Shown here piece by piece: positions 1 to 5,537 of a DNA stretch of 5,537 bases. The stretch is from assembly GCA_003551805.1 (NCBI GenBank), contig PUNR01000376.1, positions 1 to 5,537 of the forward strand. Direction: 5' to 3'. The position numbers were made by a program, and so were the translations under genes. Numbering within the stretch: position 1 is the first letter of the stretch; every line of letters begins with the position of its first letter. The notes under the pieces are model-generated. The model was not told the DNA's origin. It ran no database searches and saw only the letters and a list, made by a program, of their open reading frames with translations. The stretch comes from Loktanella sp. Lineage in GTDB: Bacteria > Pseudomonadota > Alphaproteobacteria > Rhodobacterales > Rhodobacteraceae.

Positions 1-1
1 G

Positions 2-1024
2 GGCAAGATGACGGTCGATGCCGATGATGTGGAAATCGCCTGCCTGCTGGTGTTCGCCCATCGCGCCACGCAGATGCCGGGCAGCGATGAAGACGAACAA
101 GACGCCCCGGAACCCGACCAGCCCGACAGCGACGATCAGGATCAGACCGACACGCTCGATCTGCCGGACGAATTGCTGCTGGAGGCGATCAAGGCGATGT
201 TGCCCGACAACCTGCTTGACCGGATCGCCGCACAAAAGGCGCGGCAAGGCAAAGGCAGCGGCAGCGGGGCCGCGCGCAAGGGCAACAGGCGCGGCAGGCC
301 GATGCCGTCGCGCGCGGGACGTCTAGGCGATGGGGCGCGGATTGATATCGTCGCCACCCTGCGTGCTGCCGCCCCTTGGCAGACAATCCGCAAACAGGCG
401 ACAGGGCGCGACAGCCTGCAAGTGCGCAGCGACGACATCCGCGTCAAACGGTTCGAGGAAAAATCCGACAGACTGCTGGTGTTCACCGTCGATGCCTCTG
501 GGTCTTCCGCCCTGTCGCGGCTGGCCGAGGCGAAAGGCGCGATTGAATTGCTGCTGGCACAAGCCTATGCGCGGCGCGACCATGTCGCGCTGGTGTCGTT
601 TCGCGGGACACAGGCCGAGGTGCTGTTGCCACCCACACGGTCACTGGTGCAAACCAAACGCCGCCTTGCCGCGCTGCCCGGTGGCGGCGGCACACCTTTG
701 GCGGCAGGGATCGTCATGGCGCTGGAACAGGCTATTGCCGCAACCCGCAAGGGGCTGACCCCGACCATCGTGATCCTGACGGATGGCCGCGCCAATGTGG
801 CGCTGGACGGGGCAGGTAACCGCGTGCAGGCCGCCGCCGATGCCCAGCGCATGGCAGGACTAGTGCGTGCGCAAGGCATTGACGCGCTGGTCATCGACAC
901 GGGCAACCGACCCGAACCCGCGCTTTCGGCGCTGGCGCAAACCTTGGGCGCGATCTATCTGCCGATGCCACGCGCCGATGCCGCGCGGCTGTCGCAATCT
1001 GTCGCAGCGGCACTGGACGATTGA
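2..1024 (+). CDS. bchD: Magnesium chelatase subunit D, C-terminal part (5' end outside window)
   Basis: BchD is the subunit of Mg-chelatase that, in complex with the AAA+ ATPase BchI and the porphyrin-binding BchH, inserts Mg2+ into protoporphyrin IX, the step committing tetrapyrrole to bacteriochlorophyll. The frame is open to the left edge, so the ATG at 8 is internal. About 340 of the family's usual roughly 560 residues are here. Counting from that ATG: the tail of the degenerate AAA+ module (about 1-22), an acidic Asp/Pro-rich linker (26-52), a helical stretch (53-75), a Gly/Arg/Lys-rich basic linker (77-108), then a von Willebrand A (integrin I) domain (about 155-338). The metal-site (MIDAS) residues are complete: DASGS with Asp162, Ser164 and Ser166, Thr229 in GGGGTP, and Asp259 in LTDGRAN. 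The acidic-proline linker followed by a vWA domain is diagnostic of BchD. The stop TGA at 1022-1024 shares its A with the start of bchO. bchI presumably lies upstream. Confidence 0.96.
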   Translation, partial: GKMTVDADDVEIACLLVFAHRATQMPGSDEDEQDAPEPDQPDSDDQDQTDTLDLPDELLLEAIKAMLPDNLLDRIAAQKARQGKGSGSGAARKGNRRGRPMPSRAGRLGDGARIDIVATLRAAAPWQTIRKQATGRDSLQVRSDDIRVKRFEEKSDRLLVFTVDASGSSALSRLAEAKGAIELLLAQAYARRDHVALVSFRGTQAEVLLPPTRSLVQTKRRLAALPGGGGTPLAAGIVMALEQAIAATRKGLTPTIVILTDGRANVALDGAGNRVQAAADAQRMAGLVRAQGIDALVIDTGNRPEPALSALAQTLGAIYLPMPRADAARLSQSVAAALDD

Positions 1025-1860
1025 TGCGCTGGCCACCCCGCGACTGGCCGCTGTCAGACTATTCCCGCCAGATCCTGCACCGCCCGCACCGCTGGCATGT
1101 ACAAGAGGGAGGCAGCGGCCCGCTGATCCTGCTGATCCACGGCGCAGGCGGTGCGACGCAAAGCTTCCGGCATCTGTTTCCGATTCTGATGCAGACCCAT
1201 CATGTCATTGCCATCGACCTGCCCGGTCAGGGCCTGACACAAATGGGCGCACGGCAACGCTGTAGCCTTGATTTCATGGCCGAGGATATCCTGTCGCTCT
1301 GCCGATCCCAAGGCTGGGAACCCACGATCATCGTCGGCCATTCCGCTGGTGGCGCGATTGCGCTGCGCCTGTGGGAACTGGGGCTGCGACCCGACCGGAT
1401 CGTGCTGGTCAATGCCGCGCTGAGTAATTTCAAAGGTGTCGCCGGACTGCTGTTCCCGTTCATGGCCAAGGCGCTGGCCGCGACCCCGTTCAGCGCCAGT
1501 ATCGTGACCGCCACCAGCAGCCGCAGCACAGTGCAAAACCTGATCAAGGGCACGGGGTCTTTGTTGGATGATACGGGCGTCGATCTGTATCATCGGCTGA
1601 TAACGGACCGCGGCCATATCGACGGCACGCTGGCGATGATGGCGCAATGGTCGCTGGATGGCTTGCTATCGCGGTTGCCGGACATCACTGGCGCTGTGCA
1701 TCTCGTCACTGGCCTGAATGACAAGGCCGTACCGCCCGATGTCAGCCGCGATGCAGCCAAACGCCTGCCCAACGCACAGCTGACCGAACTGCCGGGGCTG
1801 GGCCATCTTGCGCATGAAGAAAACGCTGCCCTGATCGCACAAATCATCACCGCCAAATGA
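1024..1860 (+). CDS. bchO: BchO, alpha/beta hydrolase-fold protein associated with Mg-chelatase
   Basis: BchO is a conserved companion of bchI and bchD in purple bacteria, usually annotated as a putative Mg-chelatase accessory protein; its substrate is not established. The 278-residue protein has a complete alpha/beta-hydrolase layout. The oxyanion-hole motif HGAGG lies at 39-43, strand and turn IDLPGQG at 64-70, and the nucleophile elbow GHSAGG at 105-110 with Ser107. The likely acid is Asp233 in TGLNDKAVPP, and the likely base is His261 in LPGLGHLAHEE. The apparent catalytic triad argues for real hydrolase chemistry. I chose the ATG at 1024 because it overlaps the bchD stop by one base (TGATG), the classic translational-coupling arrangement. 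A TTG one codon earlier (1021) is possible but less likely. No clear Shine-Dalgarno sequence precedes it, consistent with coupling to bchD. It closes the + strand unit and ends directly at a hairpin. Confidence 0.93.
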   Translation: MRWPPRDWPLSDYSRQILHRPHRWHVQEGGSGPLILLIHGAGGATQSFRHLFPILMQTHHVIAIDLPGQGLTQMGARQRCSLDFMAEDILSLCRSQGWEPTIIVGHSAGGAIALRLWELGLRPDRIVLVNAALSNFKGVAGLLFPFMAKALAATPFSASIVTATSSRSTVQNLIKGTGSLLDDTGVDLYHRLITDRGHIDGTLAMMAQWSLDGLLSRLPDITGAVHLVTGLNDKAVPPDVSRDAAKRLPNAQLTELPGLGHLAHEENAALIAQIITAK

Positions 1861-1891
1861 AAACGGCTGCCAGGTTTCCCTGACAGCCGTT
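1860..1891 (-). terminator. Rho-independent terminator of cycA, shared with convergent bchO
   Basis: A near-perfect inverted repeat fills the gap between the converging genes: 1862-1869 pairs with 1884-1891 and 1871-1874 pairs with 1879-1882, leaving a four-base loop (1875-1878). In + strand RNA there is a C/A mismatch at 1870/1883. In - strand RNA the same pair becomes a G-U wobble, so the stem is continuous over 13 pairs and the loop is GAAA, a GNRA tetraloop. The - strand RNA continues with UUUU (1863-1860), then CAUUU, a good intrinsic terminator for cycA. The + strand side is followed by AUUCAG and has no real U-tract, so bchO termination is probably weaker. The element touches the last base of the bchO stop codon. 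Confidence 0.85.
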
Positions 1892-1910
1892 ATTCAGATT
1901 GCTTCCGAAC

Positions 1911-2378
1911 TTAATCGGCTGCTGCTTCTTCAGCGTCCAGATCAGAGAATGTCGCAAGATATGCATAAAGGTCATATGCGTCCTGCTCTGCCCGGACCTG
2001 ATAGGCCATACGACCACGCGCGCGGCGGTCTTCCAGCTTTTCGCGGATCCAGCCTGTCGGGTCCTGAACGTATCCGACAAAGTTTTCTTCGTTCCAGATC
2101 TCGCCTGCTTCGCCAAGGGCGGTCAGACTGTCACTGTAGTTGAAGTCTTCGTCAGACCCGATAACCGCGCCAACCAGACCATACTGGTTCGGACCTGTGC
2201 GTGCGTTGCGGCCTGCCAACACATTGCCTTCGCCATCGGCGACGATGTGACAAGCAACACACTGACGGTTGAACTGTTCTTCGCCAGCGGCGGCGTCACC
2301 AAGAGTTGGCGCAAGACCTTCTGCGAATGCTGGCGCTGCCAGAACTGCGAGTGCCGCAGCGATAGTAAACTTTTTCAT
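1911..2378 (-). CDS. cycA: Cytochrome c2, periplasmic electron carrier to the reaction centre
   Basis: This 155-residue protein is a soluble class I c-type cytochrome that carries electrons from the cytochrome bc1 complex to the photo-oxidised reaction centre, and possibly to oxidases. Residues 1-19 form a Sec signal peptide (Lys-Lys, an Ala/Leu-rich core, then AFA before Glu20). The heme-attachment motif is CVACH (Cys40, Cys43, His44), and Met124 in RGRMAY is the likely sixth ligand. The stretches AGRNARTGPN (55-64) and FVGYVQDPT (100-108) match R. sphaeroides cytochrome c2 very closely, so this is the large c2 type. The protein ends in an acidic tail (SDLDAEEAAAD, 145-155) that R. sphaeroides c2, as I recall it, lacks. 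The start is fixed by the signal peptide and by AAGGA at 2387-2391, eight bases upstream. Longer readings of the frame would overlap hemA and bury the signal peptide. Roseobacter homologues are also called cytochrome c-551. Confidence 0.92.
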   Translation of the reverse strand: MKKFTIAAALAVLAAPAFAEGLAPTLGDAAAGEEQFNRQCVACHIVADGEGNVLAGRNARTGPNQYGLVGAVIGSDEDFNYSDSLTALGEAGEIWNEENFVGYVQDPTGWIREKLEDRRARGRMAYQVRAEQDAYDLYAYLATFSDLDAEEAAAD

Positions 2379-2487
2379 GATCGTATTCCTTTTCGACCTG
2401 ATTCTGTGACCGTTGCCCCAGTCTTGCTGGAATGTAATGCATCCTTTGGCCCGGTCCACCCCCAGATACAAAAGAATGTGTGATAGC
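2379..2487 (-). other. hemA-cycA intergenic region, probable cycA leader
   Basis: This 109-base gap separates the hemA stop from the cycA start. I see no convincing intrinsic terminator for hemA, so read-through into cycA is likely. The gap is also long enough for a cycA promoter, but I cannot point to a clear -35/-10 pair. I searched by eye for the PpsR/CrtJ palindrome (TGT-N12-ACA) and for an FnrL-type TTGAT-N4-ATCAA site and found neither. The only evident signal is the cycA ribosome binding site at its downstream end. Confidence 0.5.
2387..2391 (-). promoter_or_regulatory. Ribosome binding site of cycA
   Basis: AAGGA on the - strand lies eight bases before the ATG at 2376-2378. It decides the cycA start against the longer open frame that continues into hemA. 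It is the clearest Shine-Dalgarno sequence among the - strand genes of the window. Confidence 0.75.
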
Positions 2488-3705
2488 TTAAGCAACCGCA
2501 TGGGCCAAAGCGCATTGTTTCCACAAGACGCGCAAAGCATTGACCAGATGGTCGATATCTTCGTCAGTATGCAGCGGTGACGGGGTAAACCGCAACCTTT
2601 CGGTGCCTTTAGGCACGGTGGGGTAATTGATTGGCTGCACATAGATGTCCCATTCGCGCATCAGGTAATCGGCCAGCATCCGTGTCTTGACCGGATCCTT
2701 GATCAGCACCGGCACGATATGGCTGTCATTGGGCATATGCGGGATACCCGCACGGTCCAGCGCCGCACGCAGGCGCGCGACCTGACGGCGCTGGCGGGCG
2801 CGCTCCATCTCGGAGTTTTTCAGATAGGCGATGGACGTCCGCGCCGCTGCCGCAATCGCGGGCGGCAGTGCCGTGGTAAAGATGAAACCCGATGCAAAGC
2901 TGCGGATGAAATCACACAAAGCAGCAGAACCGGTGATATAGCCACCGACAACGCCAAAGGCCTTGCCAAGCGTGCCTTCGATCAGGGTGATCCGGTCCAT
3001 CAGACCTTCGCGTTCGGCCACGCCGCCACCGCGCGGGCCATACATGCCGACGGCATGCACCTCGTCCAGATAGGTCATGGCACCGTATTTTTCACAAACC
3101 TCGACGATCTGGCGAAGCGGGGCGATATCGCCATCCATCGAATAGACGCTTTCAAAAGCGACGATCTTGGGAACATCGGCGGGCAGGGCGCGCAGCTTCA
3201 TTTCCAGATCGTGGTAATCGTTATGCTTCCAGATCACCTTTTGCGCGCGCGAATGGCGGATGCCCTCGATCATCGACGCATGGTTGCCCGCATCCGACAG
3301 GATCACACAGTTTTCAAGGCGGCTGCCCAGCGTGGACAGCGCCGCCCAATTCGACACATAGCCCGAGGTGAACAACAGCGCCGATTCCTTGCCATGCAGG
3401 TCCGCCAATTCGCGTTCCAGCAACAGATGGTCGTGGTTGGTGCCGCTGATATTGCGGGTGCCGCCCGATCCGGTGCCGGTGCGCTGCACCGCTTCGCACA
3501 TTGCGCCGATGACGGCAGGATGCTGGCCCATGCCCAGATAATCGTTTGAACACCACACAGTCACATCACGCACTTCGCCATCGGCAGCGTGGTTTGCAGC
3601 ACGGGGAAACTTGCCACATTGGCGTTCGAGTTCAGCGAAGTAGCGATAGTTGCCATCGGCTTTCAGCTGGTTCAGTTGGGCGTTGAAAAGGGCATCAAAA
3701 TCCAT
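2488..3705 (-). CDS. hemA: 5-aminolevulinate synthase
   Basis: This enzyme condenses glycine with succinyl-CoA to give 5-aminolevulinate, CO2 and CoA, the first step of the C4 (Shemin) route to heme and bacteriochlorophyll. It is a cytosolic PLP enzyme of the alpha-oxoamine synthase group (fold type I). At 405 residues it is the normal bacterial length. The PLP lysine is Lys248 in GTLGKAFG, the same number as in the Rhodobacter capsulatus enzyme. Asp214 and His217 in LDEVHAVG contact the cofactor ring, and His142 stacks on it. Arg21, Thr83 and Asn85 (in GTRNISGT) are the succinyl-CoA-binding positions. No Cys-Pro heme regulatory motif is present. The ATG at 3703-3705 is only five bases after the puhE stop and has only a weak purine-rich stretch upstream, so translation is probably coupled to puhE. 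Its place within the puh cluster suggests a photosynthesis-linked copy. Another ALAS gene (hemT-like) may exist elsewhere. Confidence 0.97.
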   Translation of the reverse strand: MDFDALFNAQLNQLKADGNYRYFAELERQCGKFPRAANHAADGEVRDVTVWCSNDYLGMGQHPAVIGAMCEAVQRTGTGSGGTRNISGTNHDHLLLERELADLHGKESALLFTSGYVSNWAALSTLGSRLENCVILSDAGNHASMIEGIRHSRAQKVIWKHNDYHDLEMKLRALPADVPKIVAFESVYSMDGDIAPLRQIVEVCEKYGAMTYLDEVHAVGMYGPRGGGVAEREGLMDRITLIEGTLGKAFGVVGGYITGSAALCDFIRSFASGFIFTTALPPAIAAAARTSIAYLKNSEMERARQRRQVARLRAALDRAGIPHMPNDSHIVPVLIKDPVKTRMLADYLMREWDIYVQPINYPTVPKGTERLRFTPSPLHTDEDIDHLVNALRVLWKQCALAHAVA

Positions 3706-3710
3706 CGGTC

Positions 3711-4496
3711 TTATCTTTCTTCTTTGGGCATGGTTTTGGGCGCAGGCAACATCCAGCGCCAGAGTTTCGCATCAGGCAAAGGGATCACCATCAGCCAGTG
3801 TTCAAGCAAGGCCAGCGCGGCCAGCGTGGTCAGCAGGCCGTAACCCACAATCGTCATCTCGGATGTGGCAAACCACAATCTTTCGGCGCACACCGCGATC
3901 AGCGCGGTCAGAACGGTAATCGCCGCCGGAAAGGCCAGCGTGACCGGTCCACGCCGGAAATAGCTTTTCAGATGGATCAACCGACGCGGAATGAATTCCA
4001 GATTGATCCGCGGCACGCCGAAAAACAGGTTCAGCTTGGCAAAGATCCGCGCCACATAAAGGATCAGGTAGGTCGCCAGCGCCATCTGGTTTTCCGCCCC
4101 CGCCGATACCAGCACCAGCAAAAGCAGCCCCAGCGTCAGCAGCAATTCATGATGCGCCACGGTGGCAAAGGCGCGGAAAAACCGTGGCTTGCCAGACAGA
4201 CCGGGCAGGCAATCCTGTCGCATCGGGCCCGTGATGACACCGGCCAGAAACGCAAGCTCGATCCAGCCCCAAACAGCCAAAGCGCCCAGAAACCCCAGAT
4301 AGACCCCGCCAAGCGTTTCCATCTGCAATGACACCAGCACCGCCCAGCCGCCCCCCAGCAGCAAAGGCAGGCCAAGCACCACCGTCGCCAGATGCCGCCC
4401 CGACCGGTCCGCCCGCCGCACGGCCAGCAAGATCACCCCGGTGGAAAACCACCAAAGAAATATTGCCGCCACCCCTGCGATCAAAGCGCCGGTCAT
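3711..4496 (-). CDS. puhE: PuhE, polytopic photosystem assembly protein (DUF3623 type)
   Basis: The 261-residue protein is almost entirely hydrophobic segments. About seven transmembrane helices are visible, near 5-26, 36-57, 62-89, 113-132, 137-155, 187-206 and 213-236. A basic loop (about 161-184, with many Arg and Lys) lies between the fifth and sixth. Sequence features such as VARIFAKLNLFFGVPRIN (148-165) and ending after LEHWLMVIPLPD mark it as the PuhE / putative photosynthetic complex assembly protein 2 family. In R. capsulatus puhE affects the shift to phototrophic growth and appears to restrain bacteriochlorophyll production; the biochemical activity is unknown. Position between acsF and hemA is the usual one in this group. 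The ATG at 4494-4496 is preceded by a weak GGA nine bases upstream (4506-4508). Another reading frame starting further upstream is a shadow without family features. Confidence 0.9.
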   Translation of the reverse strand: MTGALIAGVAAIFLWWFSTGVILLAVRRADRSGRHLATVVLGLPLLLGGGWAVLVSLQMETLGGVYLGFLGALAVWGWIELAFLAGVITGPMRQDCLPGLSGKPRFFRAFATVAHHELLLTLGLLLLVLVSAGAENQMALATYLILYVARIFAKLNLFFGVPRINLEFIPRRLIHLKSYFRRGPVTLAFPAAITVLTALIAVCAERLWFATSEMTIVGYGLLTTLAALALLEHWLMVIPLPDAKLWRWMLPAPKTMPKEER

Positions 4497-4523
4497 GTTT
4501 CATCGTCCGAGCATAAATATCCC

Positions 4524-4569
4524 GGAGGTGTGGAGGCAGCGCCTCCACCGGTTTTCAGCATGAAAACCG
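4524..4569 (-). repeat. Two abutting perfect hairpins in the acsF-puhE gap
   Basis: Inside the 82-base gap between acsF and puhE are two perfect inverted repeats with no base between them. The first has an 8-bp GC-rich stem (4530-4537 with 4541-4548) and a three-base loop. The second has a 9-bp stem (4549-4557 with 4561-4569), also with a three-base loop. An extra GGAGG at 4524-4528 could compete for the CCTCC arm of the first. Neither is followed by a U-tract on the - strand; the sequence continues with CCTCCGGGATATTTATG. They are therefore more likely an RNA processing, stability or partial-attenuation element within the operon than a full terminator. The CCGG(A/G)-ATATTT motif next to a GC-rich palindrome looks like a dispersed intergenic element I recall from Rhodobacteraceae genomes, which cannot be confirmed here. 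Confidence 0.7.
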
Positions 4570-4578
4570 CCCCCCCCA

Positions 4579-5537
4579 TCAGTAAGCCGGTGCCATGATC
4601 GGGCTGTCGGGAACTTCGTTTTTGACGACAGGAATGGTCAGCAACGACATGAACGTCAGGCCAGCCTTGACCGTGCCACCCATGCGTTTGAACCAACCAC
4701 CGACACCGCCTTGCTTGCGGCCCGCAGCGATCTGCACATTGGCATCCTGCAAACGGTTCAACATCGGCTGCCAGCGCGGGTGGTCGATATCCAGCACCAT
4801 CGGAAACACCTGACGCGAGATGTCGGATGTCTTGCGGAACACTTCCTGCCCGTACCACGCCGGATCAACGCCCAGCGCCTTGTGGAACTCGGGCCGCTGG
4901 TGGTCGCGGATCCACATGGTCGAAAACACCGCTGTCAGGAAAAACTTGATCCACAGCTTGTTCATCCGGCTTTCCGTCAGCTTGGGATCGGTTTTCAACA
5001 GCAGCGCGAAGGCTTCGCCATGCGAATATTCGTCATTGCACCATTCGCGGAACCACTTGAAAATCGGATGGAACCGGTATTCAGGGTTTTCTTCCAGATG
5101 GCGGTAGATCGTGATGTAGCGCGCATAACCGATCTTTTCCGACAGATAGGTCGCGTAATAGATGAATTTAGGCCGGAAATAGGTATATTTCTTGGCCTGC
5201 GTCAGAAAGCCAAGGTTCACGGCGATGCCAGCTTCGCGCAGGGCATCGTTGATGAAACCGGCATGACGGGCCTCGTCACGGGCCATCAGTTGGAACAGTT
5301 CGGTGATGTCCTTGTTCGACCCGCGCCGCTTCATTTCCTTATAAAGCACGCAGCCCGAAAATTCGGCGGTGCAGGATGAAATCAGGAAATCGATAAATTC
5401 CTTTTTCAGCTTGGGCTCCATCCCGTCCCAATCGACATGGTCCCAATCTTCGTTCTTGCGAAAATGGCCCTTGTTGGGGTCGGCCTTCATCTGGGCGATC
5501 AGAATGTCCCAATCCTTGCGGACGGGGGTCACATCAA
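4579..5537 (-). CDS. acsF: Mg-protoporphyrin IX monomethyl ester oxidative (aerobic) cyclase, 5' end outside window
   Basis: AcsF is the O2-dependent diiron enzyme that forms the isocyclic fifth ring, turning Mg-protoporphyrin IX monomethyl ester into divinyl protochlorophyllide. The frame is open through the right edge (the codons before the GTG at 5532 continue the protein), so about 35-40 N-terminal residues of a usual 350-360 are missing. Counting from that GTG, the ferritin-like diiron ligands are visible: Glu57 in TAEFSGC, Glu87 and His90 in RDEARH, and Glu168 and His171 in NDEYSH, with a further glutamate probably at 147. The family signature YATYLSEKIGYARYITIYRHLE spans about 126-147 (given by position only for part of it). 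The C-terminal 60 residues are a basic, then hydrophobic tail. It is read first in the acsF-puhE-hemA-cycA direction; in related clusters puhABC precede it. Its presence indicates that pigment synthesis works in air. Confidence 0.96.
   Translation of the reverse strand, partial: DVTPVRKDWDILIAQMKADPNKGHFRKNEDWDHVDWDGMEPKLKKEFIDFLISSCTAEFSGCVLYKEMKRRGSNKDITELFQLMARDEARHAGFINDALREAGIAVNLGFLTQAKKYTYFRPKFIYYATYLSEKIGYARYITIYRHLEENPEYRFHPIFKWFREWCNDEYSHGEAFALLLKTDPKLTESRMNKLWIKFFLTAVFSTMWIRDHQRPEFHKALGVDPAWYGQEVFRKTSDISRQVFPMVLDIDHPRWQPMLNRLQDANVQIAAGRKQGGVGGWFKRMGGTVKAGLTFMSLLTIPVVKNEVPDSPIMAPAY

Noticed and set aside
1021..1023. TTG at 1021 as the bchO start
   Set aside because: It only adds one residue. 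The ATG at 1024 is the stronger codon and gives the typical stop/start overlap.
1054..1647. Long - strand open frame (197 codons) opposite bchO
   Set aside because: It is an antisense shadow of a well-supported bchO and has no recognisable motifs.
2379..2642. N-terminal extension of the cycA reading frame by 88 residues into hemA
   Set aside because: It overlaps hemA in another frame, has no cytochrome similarity, and would bury the clear signal peptide. The AAGGA site and the signal sequence fix the start at 2378.
2719..3549. Long + strand open frame (276 codons) opposite hemA
   Set aside because: It is the antisense shadow of hemA, with a biased Arg/Gln/His/Ala composition and no domain or start signal.
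4147..4548. - strand open frame starting upstream of puhE in a different frame
   Set aside because: It overlaps puhE, lacks family features, and begins within the hairpin element. PuhE's membrane segments support the chosen frame.
4524..4569. Reading the double hairpin as a full operon terminator for acsF
   Set aside because: No U-tract follows either stem on the - strand, and puhE has no obvious promoter of its own in the remaining bases. An attenuation or processing element fits better.
4524..4569. CRISPR or mobile-element end
   Set aside because: There are only two different palindromes, with no repeated spacer pattern, no target-site duplication and no transposase gene nearby.

Overview
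The window is a piece of a photosynthesis gene cluster from a purple-bacterial relative of the Rhodobacteraceae, most likely an aerobic anoxygenic phototroph of the Roseobacter group. The evidence is protein content and gene order. It holds bacteriochlorophyll genes (bchD, bchO and the oxygen-dependent cyclase acsF), a photosystem assembly gene (puhE), an Alphaproteobacteria-type 5-aminolevulinate synthase (hemA) and a cytochrome c2 (cycA) that closely resembles the Rhodobacter sphaeroides protein. The genus cannot be fixed from the window alone.

Two operon ends face each other. On the + strand, the 3' part of bchD (its AAA+ domain lies upstream of the window) runs with a stop/start overlap into bchO, which ends at 1860. 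On the - strand, reading from the right edge, come acsF (5' end cut by the window), an 82-base gap with two abutting perfect hairpins, puhE, hemA only 5 bases after puhE, a 109-base gap, and cycA. The two units converge on a 50-base intergenic stretch that holds one long hairpin. That hairpin is much better formed in the cycA-sense RNA (13 paired positions, GAAA loop, U-rich tail) than in the bchO-sense RNA.

The genes form a supply chain for the photosystem. HemA makes 5-aminolevulinate, the first tetrapyrrole precursor. BchD, with BchI and BchH encoded elsewhere, inserts Mg into protoporphyrin IX, and BchO is the associated hydrolase-like protein. AcsF closes the fifth ring using O2. PuhE is a membrane protein linked to photosystem assembly and bacteriochlorophyll control. 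Cytochrome c2 is a periplasmic carrier from the cytochrome bc1 complex to the photo-oxidised reaction centre.

All coding regions appear intact apart from those cut by the window edges. I saw no mobile elements, tRNA or rRNA genes, CRISPR arrays, frameshifts or foreign-looking genes. The least ordinary items are non-coding: the double hairpin between acsF and puhE, and the strand-asymmetric terminator between bchO and cycA. I do not see an undescribed biological system here.
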